The notes below the pieces were generated by a model. The model ran no database searches, was not told the origin of the DNA, and worked only from the letters and a program-made list of their open reading frames with translations. A DNA stretch of 56,295 nucleotides from Nitrospinaceae bacterium. Lineage in GTDB: Bacteria > Nitrospinota > Nitrospinia > Nitrospinales > JACRGP01. This document shows positions 33,440 through 41,833 of the stretch, one piece after another (position 1 is the first letter of the stretch; each line of letters opens with the position of its first letter). The stretch is taken from NCBI GenBank assembly GCA_029261555.1, contig JAJDBB010000102.1, forward strand, positions 1 to 56,295, in the 5' to 3' direction. Position numbers and translations under genes: made by a program.

Positions 33440-34024
33440 ATGAAAAAGCTCGCCTTCATCCTCGCCCTTGTATTTTTAGCGTCTTGCTCCCAAACCTATA
33501 AAATCAGCGTGCGTCCGGAATTGTATGTCAACCCCTCCGATATTGGCGGCCAGCAAAGCGTCGGACTCGAGGTGGTGGACCGGCGGAAAAACAAAAACGT
33601 GGGAGAGGGACGCGGACGTCTGGCAAAGTTCAAACGCTACACGATCATCGCCGATTCCAACCTGGCCGAAACCATCGAAACCTCCGTCTCAGGCGGACTG
33701 GAGGAAATCGGTTTCCGCGTCAAGCCGTACTCCAAAAAGCAGGGACGAAAATTGCGCGTGGATATTCTGAAGGTCAAGGACGTCTACACGGAAAAAATTT
33801 CCAGCATCACAAAAATTCACGAAAAGCTGAGCGTGGCCCTCCGCGCCAATTGCTTCAACGGAAAGAAAAGATATTTAAATATCTACAGCTCCGTTAAAAA
33901 AGAGACCCACAATGTGGTGAGTGCAAACTTTCCCAACGAAAAGCTTGTCAATTCCACCTTGTCCCTGGTCATGCGAAAAATGTTTGAAGATAAAAAGCTG
34001 ATCGCTTGCCTGGCGGGGAAATAA
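33440..34024 (+). CDS. YajG-like lipoprotein
   Basis: The 194-aa product starts with a lipoprotein signal ending in FLASCSQ (Cys16). It continues with a beta-alpha domain matching the YajG family: VGLEVVDRRKNKNVGEGRG, SNLAETIETSVSGGLEEIGFRVKP, RKLRVDILKVKDVYTEK, and a helix NSTLSLVMRKMFEDKKLI. YajG proteins are outer-membrane lipoproteins of unknown function, probably part of envelope assembly. It follows the first LRR gene after 120 bp. The signal and family pattern agree, though the match is by eye only. Confidence 0.75.
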   Translation: MKKLAFILALVFLASCSQTYKISVRPELYVNPSDIGGQQSVGLEVVDRRKNKNVGEGRGRLAKFKRYTIIADSNLAETIETSVSGGLEEIGFRVKPYSKKQGRKLRVDILKVKDVYTEKISSITKIHEKLSVALRANCFNGKKRYLNIYSSVKKETHNVVSANFPNEKLVNSTLSLVMRKMFEDKKLIACLAGK

Positions 34025-34086
34025 GGCGCCGGCGGCGCAATTTTCTGGTTACGCTTTCTATTTTAAAAACCACAGCGAGTGTCCTT

Positions 34087-35286
34087 ATGAACTACCTTCA
34101 AGAAAACCTCATGAACCGAAGGGGTTTTTCCGAGAAATCGGGAAAACCTGGCGCAGCCCTGATTCCAATCGCTCTTACAGAAGAAGGGCGGCCCATTTTT
34201 GGAACGCGCAAAATCCCGTATAGTTCCCTGAAGAGGCGAAAATTAATGGTTTATGACGACGAAGTCGCCAGGCAAAGGCGCTTGTTGGCGGATTCGGCCC
34301 TGGCCCAAATTATATTGCAAAAACCAAGGTACGTTAAAAACGCAATCAATTTTGTTTCGCAAGCGATTGGCGTTTACTGGATCAAAAAAAAGTTGCAATT
34401 CAATGATTCTACTTATGCGAAAATCTTTGAAGGATCCACGAAATATCTTTATAGCGGAACCAGCTTTGGCGGGAGAGAACATTTCACAAAGAAAAAGCAA
34501 AAAAAATTGGCAAAAAACCTGGACGCTTTAAAAAACCTTGTCAACGGTTGGTTTGAGACCATGCAGGCGGCAAAGGACGTCCCAAAGGTCATGAACCTGC
34601 ACGACCATTTCCTGAGATTATTCATCCGGATATTGGGACCCAGCGACCAGCCGCTGAGTAAAGAAAAGGGCAACGAGGTCGCTTGGGGTTCTTCGCTCGA
34701 ATACGCGCGGTACAAGGAAGCAAAAAATAAAATCCGTCCGGAATGGTACAACGACATAAACAAACGAGGCAGGACAGGAGCCGTCCGAGCTCCAAACGCC
34801 ACCTCGATGCCGGGCCTTATTACGCTGGACTTCACAATTCCTATATCGGCTCCTCTCGACCGTTGCGGTTTGGATTTGGCAAATTTGAGGTTGGAAAATC
34901 ATATTCGCGGAAGCGACAGGAACATGATCGACGCAACAAGAATGCTTTCAGAATTCAAGGACGTCCTGGGCGATTTGAATCTTCCGTTCGGGGCTTCGGC
35001 GTCCGGTTCTACCAGCACCCTATTTTTGTCGGCAATTACATTCTCAAATCTTTCTTCTCTCGAGGAAAAAAAACAATATCTGTTGGCGTGCGTGGCTTAC
35101 CTAGTTGGGGGAGGCATGCACACTTGTCACGAAGTATTCTGGACGGGGCGCTTGCTGAATATACCCTACCAAAACGGGAAATACCTCGCCACGTTGCCAA
35201 AAAGTTTTGTCGGTTCGCTCCATTACGATAAGTGGTCCCGCGAATTTTGGGATATTGTTCGCCCAGACCGAGCGACAGTTCAATAA
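34087..35286 (+). CDS. hypothetical protein, family not recognised
   Basis: I do not recognise this 399-aa protein. It has no signal peptide or membrane helix, a Lys-rich helical first half (KKKLQFNDSTYAKIF, KKKQKKLAKNLDALK) and a second half with VAYLVGGGMHTCHEVFWTGRLL around His345-Cys347-His348. That pattern could hold a metal or be catalytic. Two ATGs are possible, 34087 and 34111 (MNRRGF). The base composition looks more AT-rich than neighbours (many AAA, AAT codons), a hint of recent acquisition. It lies between the YajG-like lipoprotein and a pentapeptide protein. Function unknown. Confidence 0.6.
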   Translation: MNYLQENLMNRRGFSEKSGKPGAALIPIALTEEGRPIFGTRKIPYSSLKRRKLMVYDDEVARQRRLLADSALAQIILQKPRYVKNAINFVSQAIGVYWIKKKLQFNDSTYAKIFEGSTKYLYSGTSFGGREHFTKKKQKKLAKNLDALKNLVNGWFETMQAAKDVPKVMNLHDHFLRLFIRILGPSDQPLSKEKGNEVAWGSSLEYARYKEAKNKIRPEWYNDINKRGRTGAVRAPNATSMPGLITLDFTIPISAPLDRCGLDLANLRLENHIRGSDRNMIDATRMLSEFKDVLGDLNLPFGASASGSTSTLFLSAITFSNLSSLEEKKQYLLACVAYLVGGGMHTCHEVFWTGRLLNIPYQNGKYLATLPKSFVGSLHYDKWSREFWDIVRPDRATVQ

Positions 35287-35392
35287 GAAATTATTAAAAA
35301 GACCCGTTCCCGCTTTCTATCCCTCTAGAGTTTTGGGATACTGGAAATCCTTTTTGAATGGTCGTTAGACTGCGGGAAAGAGATTCTAATTG

Positions 35393-35815
35393 ATGGGTAA
35401 ATCTCTCAAAGAGGAAGAACTGAACGCGGCGCTGGCCGCCCATAAAGAATGGTTTGAAAGCGGCGGCCAGGCCGGAAGCCAAGCCAAATTGCGGGCGGCA
35501 AATCTGGAAATGGCGGACCTGGCGGGCGCGTGCTTGGTGGAAGCGGATCTCATTGACGCCAACCTCCGCGACGCAAACTTGCAGGGCGCCGATTTGCGCG
35601 GCGCCTTGATGCTGGGAGCAAACTTGATGGGGGCCAATCTCCGGGACGCCAATCTGGAAGAAGCGGATTTGACTTTTGCCGAGGTGACCGGCGCCAATCT
35701 GGAACGAACCCGGCTCGCCGGAACCCTGTTGACAGGCGCCGACCTTCGCGGCGCTTTTGGGATCGACCCGGAACAAATCGAACAGGCCCGGACAGACCCC
35801 TCCACCCTACTTTAA
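35393..35815 (+). CDS. pentapeptide-repeat protein, short
   Basis: The 140-aa protein has a helical N-terminus (SLKEEELNAALAAHKEWF) and about 16 uninterrupted pentapeptides (LRAANLEMADLAGACL, LQGADLRGALMLGANLMGANL). It ends with GIDPEQIEQA, the shared cap region. The repeat consensus is nearly ideal A(D/N)LxX, suggesting a stable right-handed helix. No signal peptide. I chose the ATG at 35393 over the TTG at 35390. It converges with the second LRR gene, 21 bp apart. Partner and function are unknown. Confidence 0.85.
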   Translation: MGKSLKEEELNAALAAHKEWFESGGQAGSQAKLRAANLEMADLAGACLVEADLIDANLRDANLQGADLRGALMLGANLMGANLRDANLEEADLTFAEVTGANLERTRLAGTLLTGADLRGAFGIDPEQIEQARTDPSTLL

Positions 35816-35836
35816 ACTTCTCCCAAAAATAAACAG

Positions 35837-36502
35837 CTAAAAAATTTTCAGGGTTTTCAGTTGCGCGAGTTTGGGCGATTCCCGCACCGCCTTTTTGGCG
35901 TCTTCCGACTTGATGCGGTTGCCTCCCAAATGCAGATAGGTCAGGTTCTTAAAGTTTTCAGAATTGGCAATGGCGTAAGCGCCTTCGTCGCCCACCCGGT
36001 TGTCGACCAGGTTCAGGGACTGCACCTGCGCAAACACGGGAGATTCGGCCAGCGCCTTGGCCCCTTCGGCGGTAATACCGTTGCATTCCAGATTCAGGGT
36101 GTGGACCTTGGAAAACCATTCCGTCTGGCAAACGGCTTTCACCCCCTCGTCCCCCAAGTCGTTGGAACCGAGATGCAGGTATTCTATATCGCGAAAGATT
36201 TTCGACTGGCACAGTATTTTCACGCCCTCGGGTCCTAGTTCGTTGTGAGTGATGATGATGGAACGCACCACCTCGAGCGGCTGGAAATTTGCCAGCAACC
36301 CGGCCAGTTCCACCCCGTGGTTTTCAAAACTCGTTTTGCCGGTTTTTGAAAAGAGATATTTATCCTGGATTTTTAAAACCGTTTTGTCTTTGATCGCCTC
36401 AACGACGGTTTGCTCCAGCGGCGTGTAATCTCCCTGAAAGTCGCCGTACTGCTCGCCGTCGTTGATCAGATCTTCCCAGTTCTTAACCTTCTTTGACGTC
36501 AT
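35837..36502 (-). CDS. ribonuclease-inhibitor-type leucine-rich repeat protein 2
   Basis: The 221-aa protein has an N-terminal segment (1-60, EDLINDGEQYGDFQGDYTPLEQ) followed by about five RNI-type repeats: IEYLHLGSNDLGDEGVKAV, VHTLNLECNGITAEGAKAL, VQSLNLVDNRVGDEGAYAI and LTYLHLGGNRIKSEDAKKA. It resembles LRR proteins 1 and 3 in repeat length and in the GAKALAES turn. No signal peptide. Its ATG overlaps the stop of the Sel1-like gene upstream (ATGA 36499-36502), so the two are co-translated although one is secreted and the other appears cytoplasmic. Confidence 0.85.
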   Translation of the reverse strand: MTSKKVKNWEDLINDGEQYGDFQGDYTPLEQTVVEAIKDKTVLKIQDKYLFSKTGKTSFENHGVELAGLLANFQPLEVVRSIIITHNELGPEGVKILCQSKIFRDIEYLHLGSNDLGDEGVKAVCQTEWFSKVHTLNLECNGITAEGAKALAESPVFAQVQSLNLVDNRVGDEGAYAIANSENFKNLTYLHLGGNRIKSEDAKKAVRESPKLAQLKTLKIF

Positions 36503-36969
36503 CGCTTCAAGTTCTTGGCATTTTTACAGGCGGCCGCGTGGTCTTTATTCAAGTCGCAAGCTTTTTGGTAAAATTTCTGAGCTTTTTTTGCCCGGCCCTC
36601 GCGATAGTATAAGGTGCCCAGATTGAAACAACCCGCGTCCAGGTCGGCGTCGCAAGCTTTCTTGAATAGTTTGGACGCTTTCTTCCAATGCTTGCTGTAT
36701 TGCTGCCCCTTGTTTTGAACAAGATTCCCCTGGTGGACGCAACCCAGGATATGGTCGCCAGCGCAGGCTTTTTCAAAATAGATCAGAGCATTCTTGTTGT
36801 CTCGGTCCAAAACGCGGTACTTTTCGCCAACCTCAAAACAGGCGAACGCGTTTTTATCTTCCTCGCATGATTTCAATATTTTCTCGTCGTTCATCCCCGC
36901 GCCATACCCATTGGCGGCAACCGACATGACCAGCAATAGTCCCGCGAGCGTATATAAGAGTTGTTTCAC
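36499..36969 (-). CDS. secreted Sel1-like/HCP-type cysteine repeat protein
   Basis: The 156-aa product has a signal peptide (1-23, ending GYGA) and three or four short helical repeats with paired cysteines: KSCEEDKNAFACFEVGEKY, KACAGDHILGCVHQGNL, KACDADLDAGCFNLGTLYY and KACDLNKDHAAACKN. The Cys pairs eight residues apart match the Helicobacter cysteine-rich (Hcp) subtype of Sel1 repeats, where each helix pair is disulfide-linked. It is probably periplasmic. It is the first gene of a two-gene unit with LRR protein 2. Confidence 0.82.
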   Translation of the reverse strand: MKQLLYTLAGLLLVMSVAANGYGAGMNDEKILKSCEEDKNAFACFEVGEKYRVLDRDNKNALIYFEKACAGDHILGCVHQGNLVQNKGQQYSKHWKKASKLFKKACDADLDAGCFNLGTLYYREGRAKKAQKFYQKACDLNKDHAAACKNAKNLKR

Positions 36970-37153
36970 GGAGCGCCCCTCTTGTTAGATTGATTGATAT
37001 TGTCCCGGTTATTGAACAAAATTATATCATAATCGCCTGATTCTCATTTAACTTAAGCGAGTCCCCTCGTTGCATCGTCCAGGAAAATCATTTAACCTGC
37101 CCGAACTTTTAAAACTTCCCTATGTGCCGCTTTAATTAAGGTCTCAATATTAA

Positions 37154-37675
37154 ATGAACATTGTATTGGTTGGATATCGAGGAACGGGTAAAAGCGCCAT
37201 CGCCCGGTTATTGTGCCGCGAGCTGGACCGGAACGTTTTCTCGCTGGACGGCGTCCTCGCCGAGCGGGCGGGGAAATCCATCCCCGAAATTGTACGGGAA
37301 GACGGTTGGGAACGTTTCCGCCAGATGGAATCGGATTTGGTTGCGGAGGCGACCAATCGCGAAACCCAAGCCATTATCGATTGCGGAGGCGGAGTGGTTT
37401 TGGACGACTGCAATATTCAAAACCTACGCCGCAATGGTAAAATCGTGTGGCTGACCGCCGACCTGGAAACTGTCATGAAGCGGATCAAGGCAGACCCCAA
37501 CCGGCCCGCCCTGAAAGAGGGATTGAGTTTCGAAGAGGAACAAAAGCAAGTTTTGGAGGAACGGGAGGAATTGTATCGGGCCTGTTCCGACATGAAGATC
37601 GATACCTCTCAGGGATCGCCCTACAAAGCGGTCCGGAGGATTGTGTTCCTGCTGAAAAAAAACGACTGGTTGTAA
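37154..37675 (+). CDS. aroK: shikimate kinase
   Basis: The 173-aa enzyme phosphorylates shikimate in aromatic amino acid synthesis. It has the P-loop GYRGTGKS (7-14), the Asp of SLDGVLAERAGKSIPEI (shikimate-binding DxD region is S-L-D-G), the GGG of DCGGGVV and the lid NRPAL. The closing Arg in EEREELYRACSD is also present. Only one base separates its stop from LRR protein 3, so an LRR gene is translationally coupled to a housekeeping enzyme. Confidence 0.92.
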   Translation: MNIVLVGYRGTGKSAIARLLCRELDRNVFSLDGVLAERAGKSIPEIVREDGWERFRQMESDLVAEATNRETQAIIDCGGGVVLDDCNIQNLRRNGKIVWLTADLETVMKRIKADPNRPALKEGLSFEEEQKQVLEEREELYRACSDMKIDTSQGSPYKAVRRIVFLLKKNDWL

Positions 37676-37676
37676 A

Positions 37677-38486
37677 ATGGACAGCCCTCTGTTTGAAAGC
37701 ATGATCGCCAACAACATGTCGCTGATCTCCACCGTGGAAGAGAGCGACGAAGCGACCATGGTGGTAAACGAAAGCAAAAATTTTGCCCTCGCCGAGTTCA
37801 GCGAGGAACCAAAATACAAGCTGGTCCTGACCGACAAGGAAATCATTTGCGAGGAATTGGTCGACCTTCTGGCCTACCGGAGAATCCGCAAAGTCAAAAT
37901 CCTGGAACTGGACCAGAATGAATTTGGCGATCAGGGCGCCGCCTTGATCGCCTCGGCGGAAGCGCTGGAAAAACTCGGTTCCCTGTCGCTCGCCCGCAAT
38001 GATCTGAGCGATCTGGCGCTCAAATCCCTGGCCGCCTCTACCACGCTCAAACGCCTTGAAAAACTATACCTGCAACGCAACCGCTTCGGAACGCCGGGCG
38101 TCCAGGCGCTGGCGCAATCTGAAATACTCTCCCGACTGGAAATTTTATATTTAAAAGGCAACCCCCTGGGACCCGCTGGAGCCAAAGCTCTGGCGGATTC
38201 GCCCAGCCTGCGAAACCTGACGGAACTCAACTTGCAACAGACGCAAATCGGGACCGAAGGACTCGCCGCTCTGGCCGGATCGGAAGTTCTCTCATCCGTG
38301 AAAGTCCTGAACGTTTCTAAAAACGGAATCGACGCGGCCTCTGCCGCGGATTTCCTGGCGCAATCCGCTTGTCTGCCGAACCTGGAAAACCTGGACGTTT
38401 ACGGCAACGGTTTTGACGACGACCAGATTCAAAAAATTAAAAACTCGCCGCATTTGCCGAACCTGCGTTTTGTTCAAGCGGATTGA
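37677..38486 (+). CDS. ribonuclease-inhibitor-type leucine-rich repeat protein 3
   Basis: The 269-aa protein has an N-terminal part (1-60) and about seven RNI-type repeats: VKILELDQNEFGDQGAALIAS, LGSLSLARNDLSDLALKSLAAS, LEKLYLQRNRFGTPGVQALAQS and LEILYLKGNPLGPAGAKALADS. It is the most regular of the three LRR paralogues in the window. No signal peptide or catalytic domain. It starts 1 bp after aroK and ends 3 bp before the alkA-like gene, so it is embedded in a housekeeping operon. The ligand is unknown. Confidence 0.85.
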   Translation: MDSPLFESMIANNMSLISTVEESDEATMVVNESKNFALAEFSEEPKYKLVLTDKEIICEELVDLLAYRRIRKVKILELDQNEFGDQGAALIASAEALEKLGSLSLARNDLSDLALKSLAASTTLKRLEKLYLQRNRFGTPGVQALAQSEILSRLEILYLKGNPLGPAGAKALADSPSLRNLTELNLQQTQIGTEGLAALAGSEVLSSVKVLNVSKNGIDAASAADFLAQSACLPNLENLDVYGNGFDDDQIQKIKNSPHLPNLRFVQAD

Positions 38487-38489
38487 ACG

Positions 38490-39137
38490 GTGACGCCTCC
38501 CGGCCCAAATTCAGATTCTCACTCAAACATTCTGCCCAGCCAGAAACGGTTGGCCGCGTGTTTTTCCAAAACCGATCCCGTCATGGCGAAGGTTGTTCGC
38601 CGGGTCGGTCCTTTTGCCCTCAAGCAAAATAAAAAATATTTCATCGTGCTGTGCCAGGCCATTATCTCCCAGCAAATTTCCACCAAGGCGGCGGAAACCA
38701 TCGCCCGGCGTTTCCACGCCTTGTTCGACGGCAAGTCCCCCACCCCCGCGCGGGCTGTGGCGCTGACGGAAGAGCGCCTGCGTACCGCCGGTCTGTCCCG
38801 GCAAAAGAGTTCTTACATACAGGACCTGGGGCAAAAGTTTCTCGACAGGAGCATTCAGCCGCGTAGCTTCCGCGCCCTTTCCAACGAGGAAATTATTTCG
38901 CAATTGACGGCGGTGCGCGGCGTCGGACGCTGGACGGCGGAAATGTTTTTGATTTTTTCGCTGAACCGCATGGAGGTTTTGCCGGTGGACGATTTGGGGT
39001 TCCGCGCCGGCCTGAAATCCATTTACAATATGAAAGCCCTGCCCGACGCCAAAAGGATTCAGTCCATGGCAAAAAAATGGCGTCCTTACGAAACCGCCGC
39101 CGCCTGGTACGCCTGGCGTTCGTTGAACGCGTATTAA
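38490..39137 (+). CDS. DNA-3-methyladenine glycosylase II-like (HhH-GPD) enzyme
   Basis: The 215-aa protein is an AlkA-type base-excision glycosylase. It has AIISQQISTKAAETIARRF, the helix-hairpin-helix LTAVRGVGRWTAEMFLIF and the catalytic Asp in EVLPVDDLGFR. It removes alkylated purines. It lacks the N-terminal TBP-like domain of E. coli AlkA, matching the shorter form found widely. The start is the GTG at 38490; the first ATG (38583) would cut into the conserved N-terminal helices. It is followed by the O-methyltransferase gene 17 bp downstream. Confidence 0.9.
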   Translation: MTPPGPNSDSHSNILPSQKRLAACFSKTDPVMAKVVRRVGPFALKQNKKYFIVLCQAIISQQISTKAAETIARRFHALFDGKSPTPARAVALTEERLRTAGLSRQKSSYIQDLGQKFLDRSIQPRSFRALSNEEIISQLTAVRGVGRWTAEMFLIFSLNRMEVLPVDDLGFRAGLKSIYNMKALPDAKRIQSMAKKWRPYETAAAWYAWRSLNAY

Positions 39138-39154
39138 TTTTCCAAGGAGAGACG

Positions 39155-39787
39155 ATGGATTTCATAGACGAGAAAATAGAAACCTACGCCAGGGAGCATA
39201 CGGAAAACGACGGCGCCCTGCTCCAGGCCCTGACGAAAGAAACCCACGCCAACCTGGAACTGCCGCAAATGTTGACCGGCAGAATCGAAGGCCGGTTTTT
39301 GAAACTGCTGGCCCGGCTCGTCGGCGCGCGCCGGATTCTTGAAATCGGAACGTTCAGCGGATACAGCGCTCTCTCCATGGCCGAGGGGCTTCCGGACGAC
39401 GGCGAGTTGTTCACCTGCGACGTCGACTCGGTTACCTGCGCCGTGGCGCGGCGGTACTTTGAACAAAGCCCGCACGGAAAAAAAATCACCTTGATGGAAG
39501 GCGAGGCGCTGGACTCCATTGCAAAACTTTCTGGTCCGTTCGACATGGCATTTATCGACGCGGACAAAACAAATTACGGAAATTATTACGACTCCATCCT
39601 CCCGCTCATGCGCCCCGGTGGATTGATCGCCGTGGACAACGTCCTCTGGAGCGGCAGGGTCCTGACGCCGGAAGAAGAGAGCGACCACGCGATCGCCGCG
39701 TTCAATGAAAAAATTAAAAACGACGACGCGGTGGAGGCCGTGATGTTAACCGTGCGGGACGGAATTTTCTGCATCCGCAAAAAATAA
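39155..39787 (+). CDS. O-methyltransferase (caffeoyl-CoA/catechol type)
   Basis: The 210-aa class I methyltransferase has ILEIGTFSGYSALSMAEGL (SAM motif I), LFTCDVD, MAFIDADKTNYGNYYD (metal and catalytic Asp) and GGLIAVDNVLWSGRV. These are signatures of the caffeoyl-CoA O-methyltransferase family, which methylates catechol-like hydroxyls with a divalent metal. The bacterial substrate is unknown. The start at 39155 has a GGAGAG ribosome site; the longer frame from 39077 overlaps the glycosylase. Likely the last gene of the aroK-LRR-glycosylase operon, or co-transcribed with the DUF4254 gene 47 bp later. Confidence 0.9.
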   Translation: MDFIDEKIETYAREHTENDGALLQALTKETHANLELPQMLTGRIEGRFLKLLARLVGARRILEIGTFSGYSALSMAEGLPDDGELFTCDVDSVTCAVARRYFEQSPHGKKITLMEGEALDSIAKLSGPFDMAFIDADKTNYGNYYDSILPLMRPGGLIAVDNVLWSGRVLTPEEESDHAIAAFNEKIKNDDAVEAVMLTVRDGIFCIRKK

Positions 39788-39834
39788 AACCCGGACCATT
39801 TCCTTAAACCCCATTTTAAAAGAAAGAAACCACC

Positions 39835-40308
39835 ATGGCAGAAACGCTCGGCAGTCTGGTCGACAAACTATCCATTAAAAACCTGCGGCTTTGGCATCTG
39901 GACGAAGACCTCAACGCCCTCGCTCCCGGCGACCCCAAACGAGAAGAGTTGCAGGCCAAACGCGCTCTGGTGGTCGGACAGCAAAAAGATTTGGCGGAAG
40001 AGATCGACGTTTTTTTCGGCGCGGCGTTAAGAGGCGAAGTCAAGTTGCGCGATGAAAAGGTCAAACTGTATTTGAACCGGGGAGTCCGACCCTCGGACGG
40101 AATTGAAAACCTGGGGCAGGCCGTCTCCGAGTTGGCCGAACGCAATGCTCGCATCTGGCACCTGGAGGACGAGGCGCGGCGGACAGATTTGCCGGACGCC
40201 GAAATCGTCGCCGTCAAGCGCAAGATCGACGCGACGAATCAGGAACGAAACGACTTGATGGACAAGGTCGACGAAATCCTCGCCGGGCAAGCGCCCGGAG
40301 GCAATTAA
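39835..40308 (+). CDS. DUF4254 protein
   Basis: The 157-aa helical protein matches DUF4254: LVDKLSIKNLRLWHLDEDLN and LAERNARIWHLEDEARR, two similar helices with a conserved Trp-His. Family members occur near lipopolysaccharide genes, with no known activity. The last eight codons (AGQAPGGN) and stop fall in copy 6 of the dispersed repeat (core 40283-40298), so the C-terminus has been supplied by the repeat. A ribosome site AAAGAAAGAAACC lies before the ATG. Confidence 0.82.
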   Translation: MAETLGSLVDKLSIKNLRLWHLDEDLNALAPGDPKREELQAKRALVVGQQKDLAEEIDVFFGAALRGEVKLRDEKVKLYLNRGVRPSDGIENLGQAVSELAERNARIWHLEDEARRTDLPDAEIVAVKRKIDATNQERNDLMDKVDEILAGQAPGGN

Positions 40309-40335
40309 CGTAACGTTTAAGGAAAACCGTTTATC
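40283..40335 (+). repeat. dispersed repeat, copy 6, overlapping a stop codon
   Basis: The core CCGGGCAAGCGCCCGG (40283-40298) is followed by AGGCAATTAACGTAACGTTT and AAGG, closely matching copies 5 and 7 (GTAAC, TTTA, GG). The TAA at 40306-40308 ends the DUF4254 gene within the element. Confidence 0.75.
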
Positions 40336-40365
40336 TTGGATTCATTTTTCCCGCGCGATGGGCCG

Positions 40366-41259
40366 TTAAAAAAACTCGTCCATTAACTGCTTTTTCTTTT
40401 TTTCGTACTCATCGTCGTCGATCAGTTTTTTATCGTGCAGTTGTTTGAGGAATTTTAATTTCTCCTCAAACTCCGGGTTCTCCTGACTCGCCGCCGGCGT
40501 CTCCAAAGCGGATTCTTTCTCCCCGGAACTTTTCGAGACCGTACTCTTTTTCGTGGGAAGCGTTTTGGCGGCGGAACCGGATTTCGATTTCTTTTTCTTC
40601 AACCCGCCACGCGCCAGGCCGGGAAGACGCATATGCGAAGCAATCCAGTCTTCGCGAGTGAATTTCCCCAGCAGTTTCTGGTGGCGGTGATAGAACTGGC
40701 CGGCTTGCGGGATCATTTTCCAGTTGGTCATCAACCGTCCGTAACTAGCGCTGGGGTTGGGGTTGTTGGAATATCGCAGGCCGTTGATCCTCGAGAATAT
40801 CCAGTGTAGTTTCTTATTGCTGGCGAACAGCCGTCCTACGGTATCTCCCTTTTTCGTCTTGACGGTGAATTGAACGACTTTGCTCGGCGCGGCGCGGCGC
40901 AGGGCTTTGGTTAGAATCCGCCCGACTTCATCGGCTTCTTCCTCGCTGAACAGGTATTTCTTTTTGGACAGTAGATGAAGCTCTTCGTAAACCAGCGATA
41001 ATAAATGTTCCCGCATCGCCTTTTCCGTGATTTCCAGCGGATGATCCAGCGGCAGGCTTTTAGCCTCGCTCCCCAGCACGGAGGAGTCCTGATACTTGAG
41101 GTTCAGCGTGTCGGACTTGAATTCCTTTTCCTTGAGAGTCGAGCAGGCGGAAAGGGTTGCGACAAGACCTATCAGAGCGATGAAGGCAAGAGAGCGACAG
41201 GACTTCCATTCCAGGATCGAAGGGAATAATTTGAAATTATTTTTAATGTTGGACGTCAT
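40366..41259 (-). CDS. lipoprotein with C-terminal SHOCT domain
   Basis: The 297-aa protein has a lipoprotein signal (hydrophobic 24-38, then LSACSTL with Cys39). A globular domain of unknown family (about 60-215) follows, then a Lys/Ser-rich linker (220-260). The final 30 residues, KLKFLKQLHDKKLIDDDEYEKKKKQLM, are a SHOCT oligomerisation motif. SHOCT tails mediate assembly. The N-terminal start is somewhat long; the ATG at 41259 lies 7 bp after the methyltransferase stop upstream. Role unknown. Confidence 0.78.
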   Translation of the reverse strand: MTSNIKNNFKLFPSILEWKSCRSLAFIALIGLVATLSACSTLKEKEFKSDTLNLKYQDSSVLGSEAKSLPLDHPLEITEKAMREHLLSLVYEELHLLSKKKYLFSEEEADEVGRILTKALRRAAPSKVVQFTVKTKKGDTVGRLFASNKKLHWIFSRINGLRYSNNPNPSASYGRLMTNWKMIPQAGQFYHRHQKLLGKFTREDWIASHMRLPGLARGGLKKKKSKSGSAAKTLPTKKSTVSKSSGEKESALETPAASQENPEFEEKLKFLKQLHDKKLIDDDEYEKKKKQLMDEFF

Positions 41260-41266
41260 TTTTTTT

Positions 41267-41833
41267 TCAATCGCTTTCTTTCCGCGCCACCAGGGAGGAG
41301 TAGGATTTTTCGTCCCGGTCGACCTCGCGGTATTTTAAAATTTTGAACCCTTCGAACTCTCGAAGCAGTTCGCGGTCCCCGAGAACCCATTCCTTTTTAA
41401 AGGACGTATACTTTAAATGGCCGGCGTTGAAGGTTTCAAAATAAACCAATCCGCCGGGACGCAGGCCCGCGCGAATTTCGGAAAAGAGCCGCCGATCGAG
41501 AAAGTAAAAACAAAGAATCAGATCGAAAGCGTTTTTTTCGATTTGAAAATCGTCCAGGTCGGCGCACGCCGCGTTAATTGAAGTTTGTTGTTCACGCGCG
41601 AGGTCGCGGGCTTTTTCGACGCCGGCTTCGGAAACGTCCACGCCCAAAACGTCATAACCGCGTTCAGCGACGAATACTGCATTGCGTCCTTCTCCCATGG
41701 CAAGGTCCAGGGCGCGTCCCGAGCCTGCCAGGTAAGCGGACTGTTCAGCCAGCCACTCAACGGGTTCCGTACTGGGAATATGGTCCGGGTTCCGGTACTT
41801 TTTATTCCATTTTTCTTTATCTTTTACCGACAT
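41267..41833 (-). CDS. SAM-dependent methyltransferase (TehB-like)
   Basis: The 188-aa class I methyltransferase has WNKKYRNPDHIPSTEPVEWL at the N-terminus, then ALDLAMGEGRNAVFVAERGYDVLGVDVS (motif I), FDLILCFYFLDRRL and LRPGGLVYFETF. This resembles TehB/UbiG-like small-molecule methyltransferases. I prefer the ATG at 41833 (MSVKDKEKW) over that at 41884, which would cut into the promoter region of rplU on the other strand. It precedes the SHOCT lipoprotein by 7 bp. Confidence 0.85.
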   Translation of the reverse strand: MSVKDKEKWNKKYRNPDHIPSTEPVEWLAEQSAYLAGSGRALDLAMGEGRNAVFVAERGYDVLGVDVSEAGVEKARDLAREQQTSINAACADLDDFQIEKNAFDLILCFYFLDRRLFSEIRAGLRPGGLVYFETFNAGHLKYTSFKKEWVLGDRELLREFEGFKILKYREVDRDEKSYSSLVARKESD

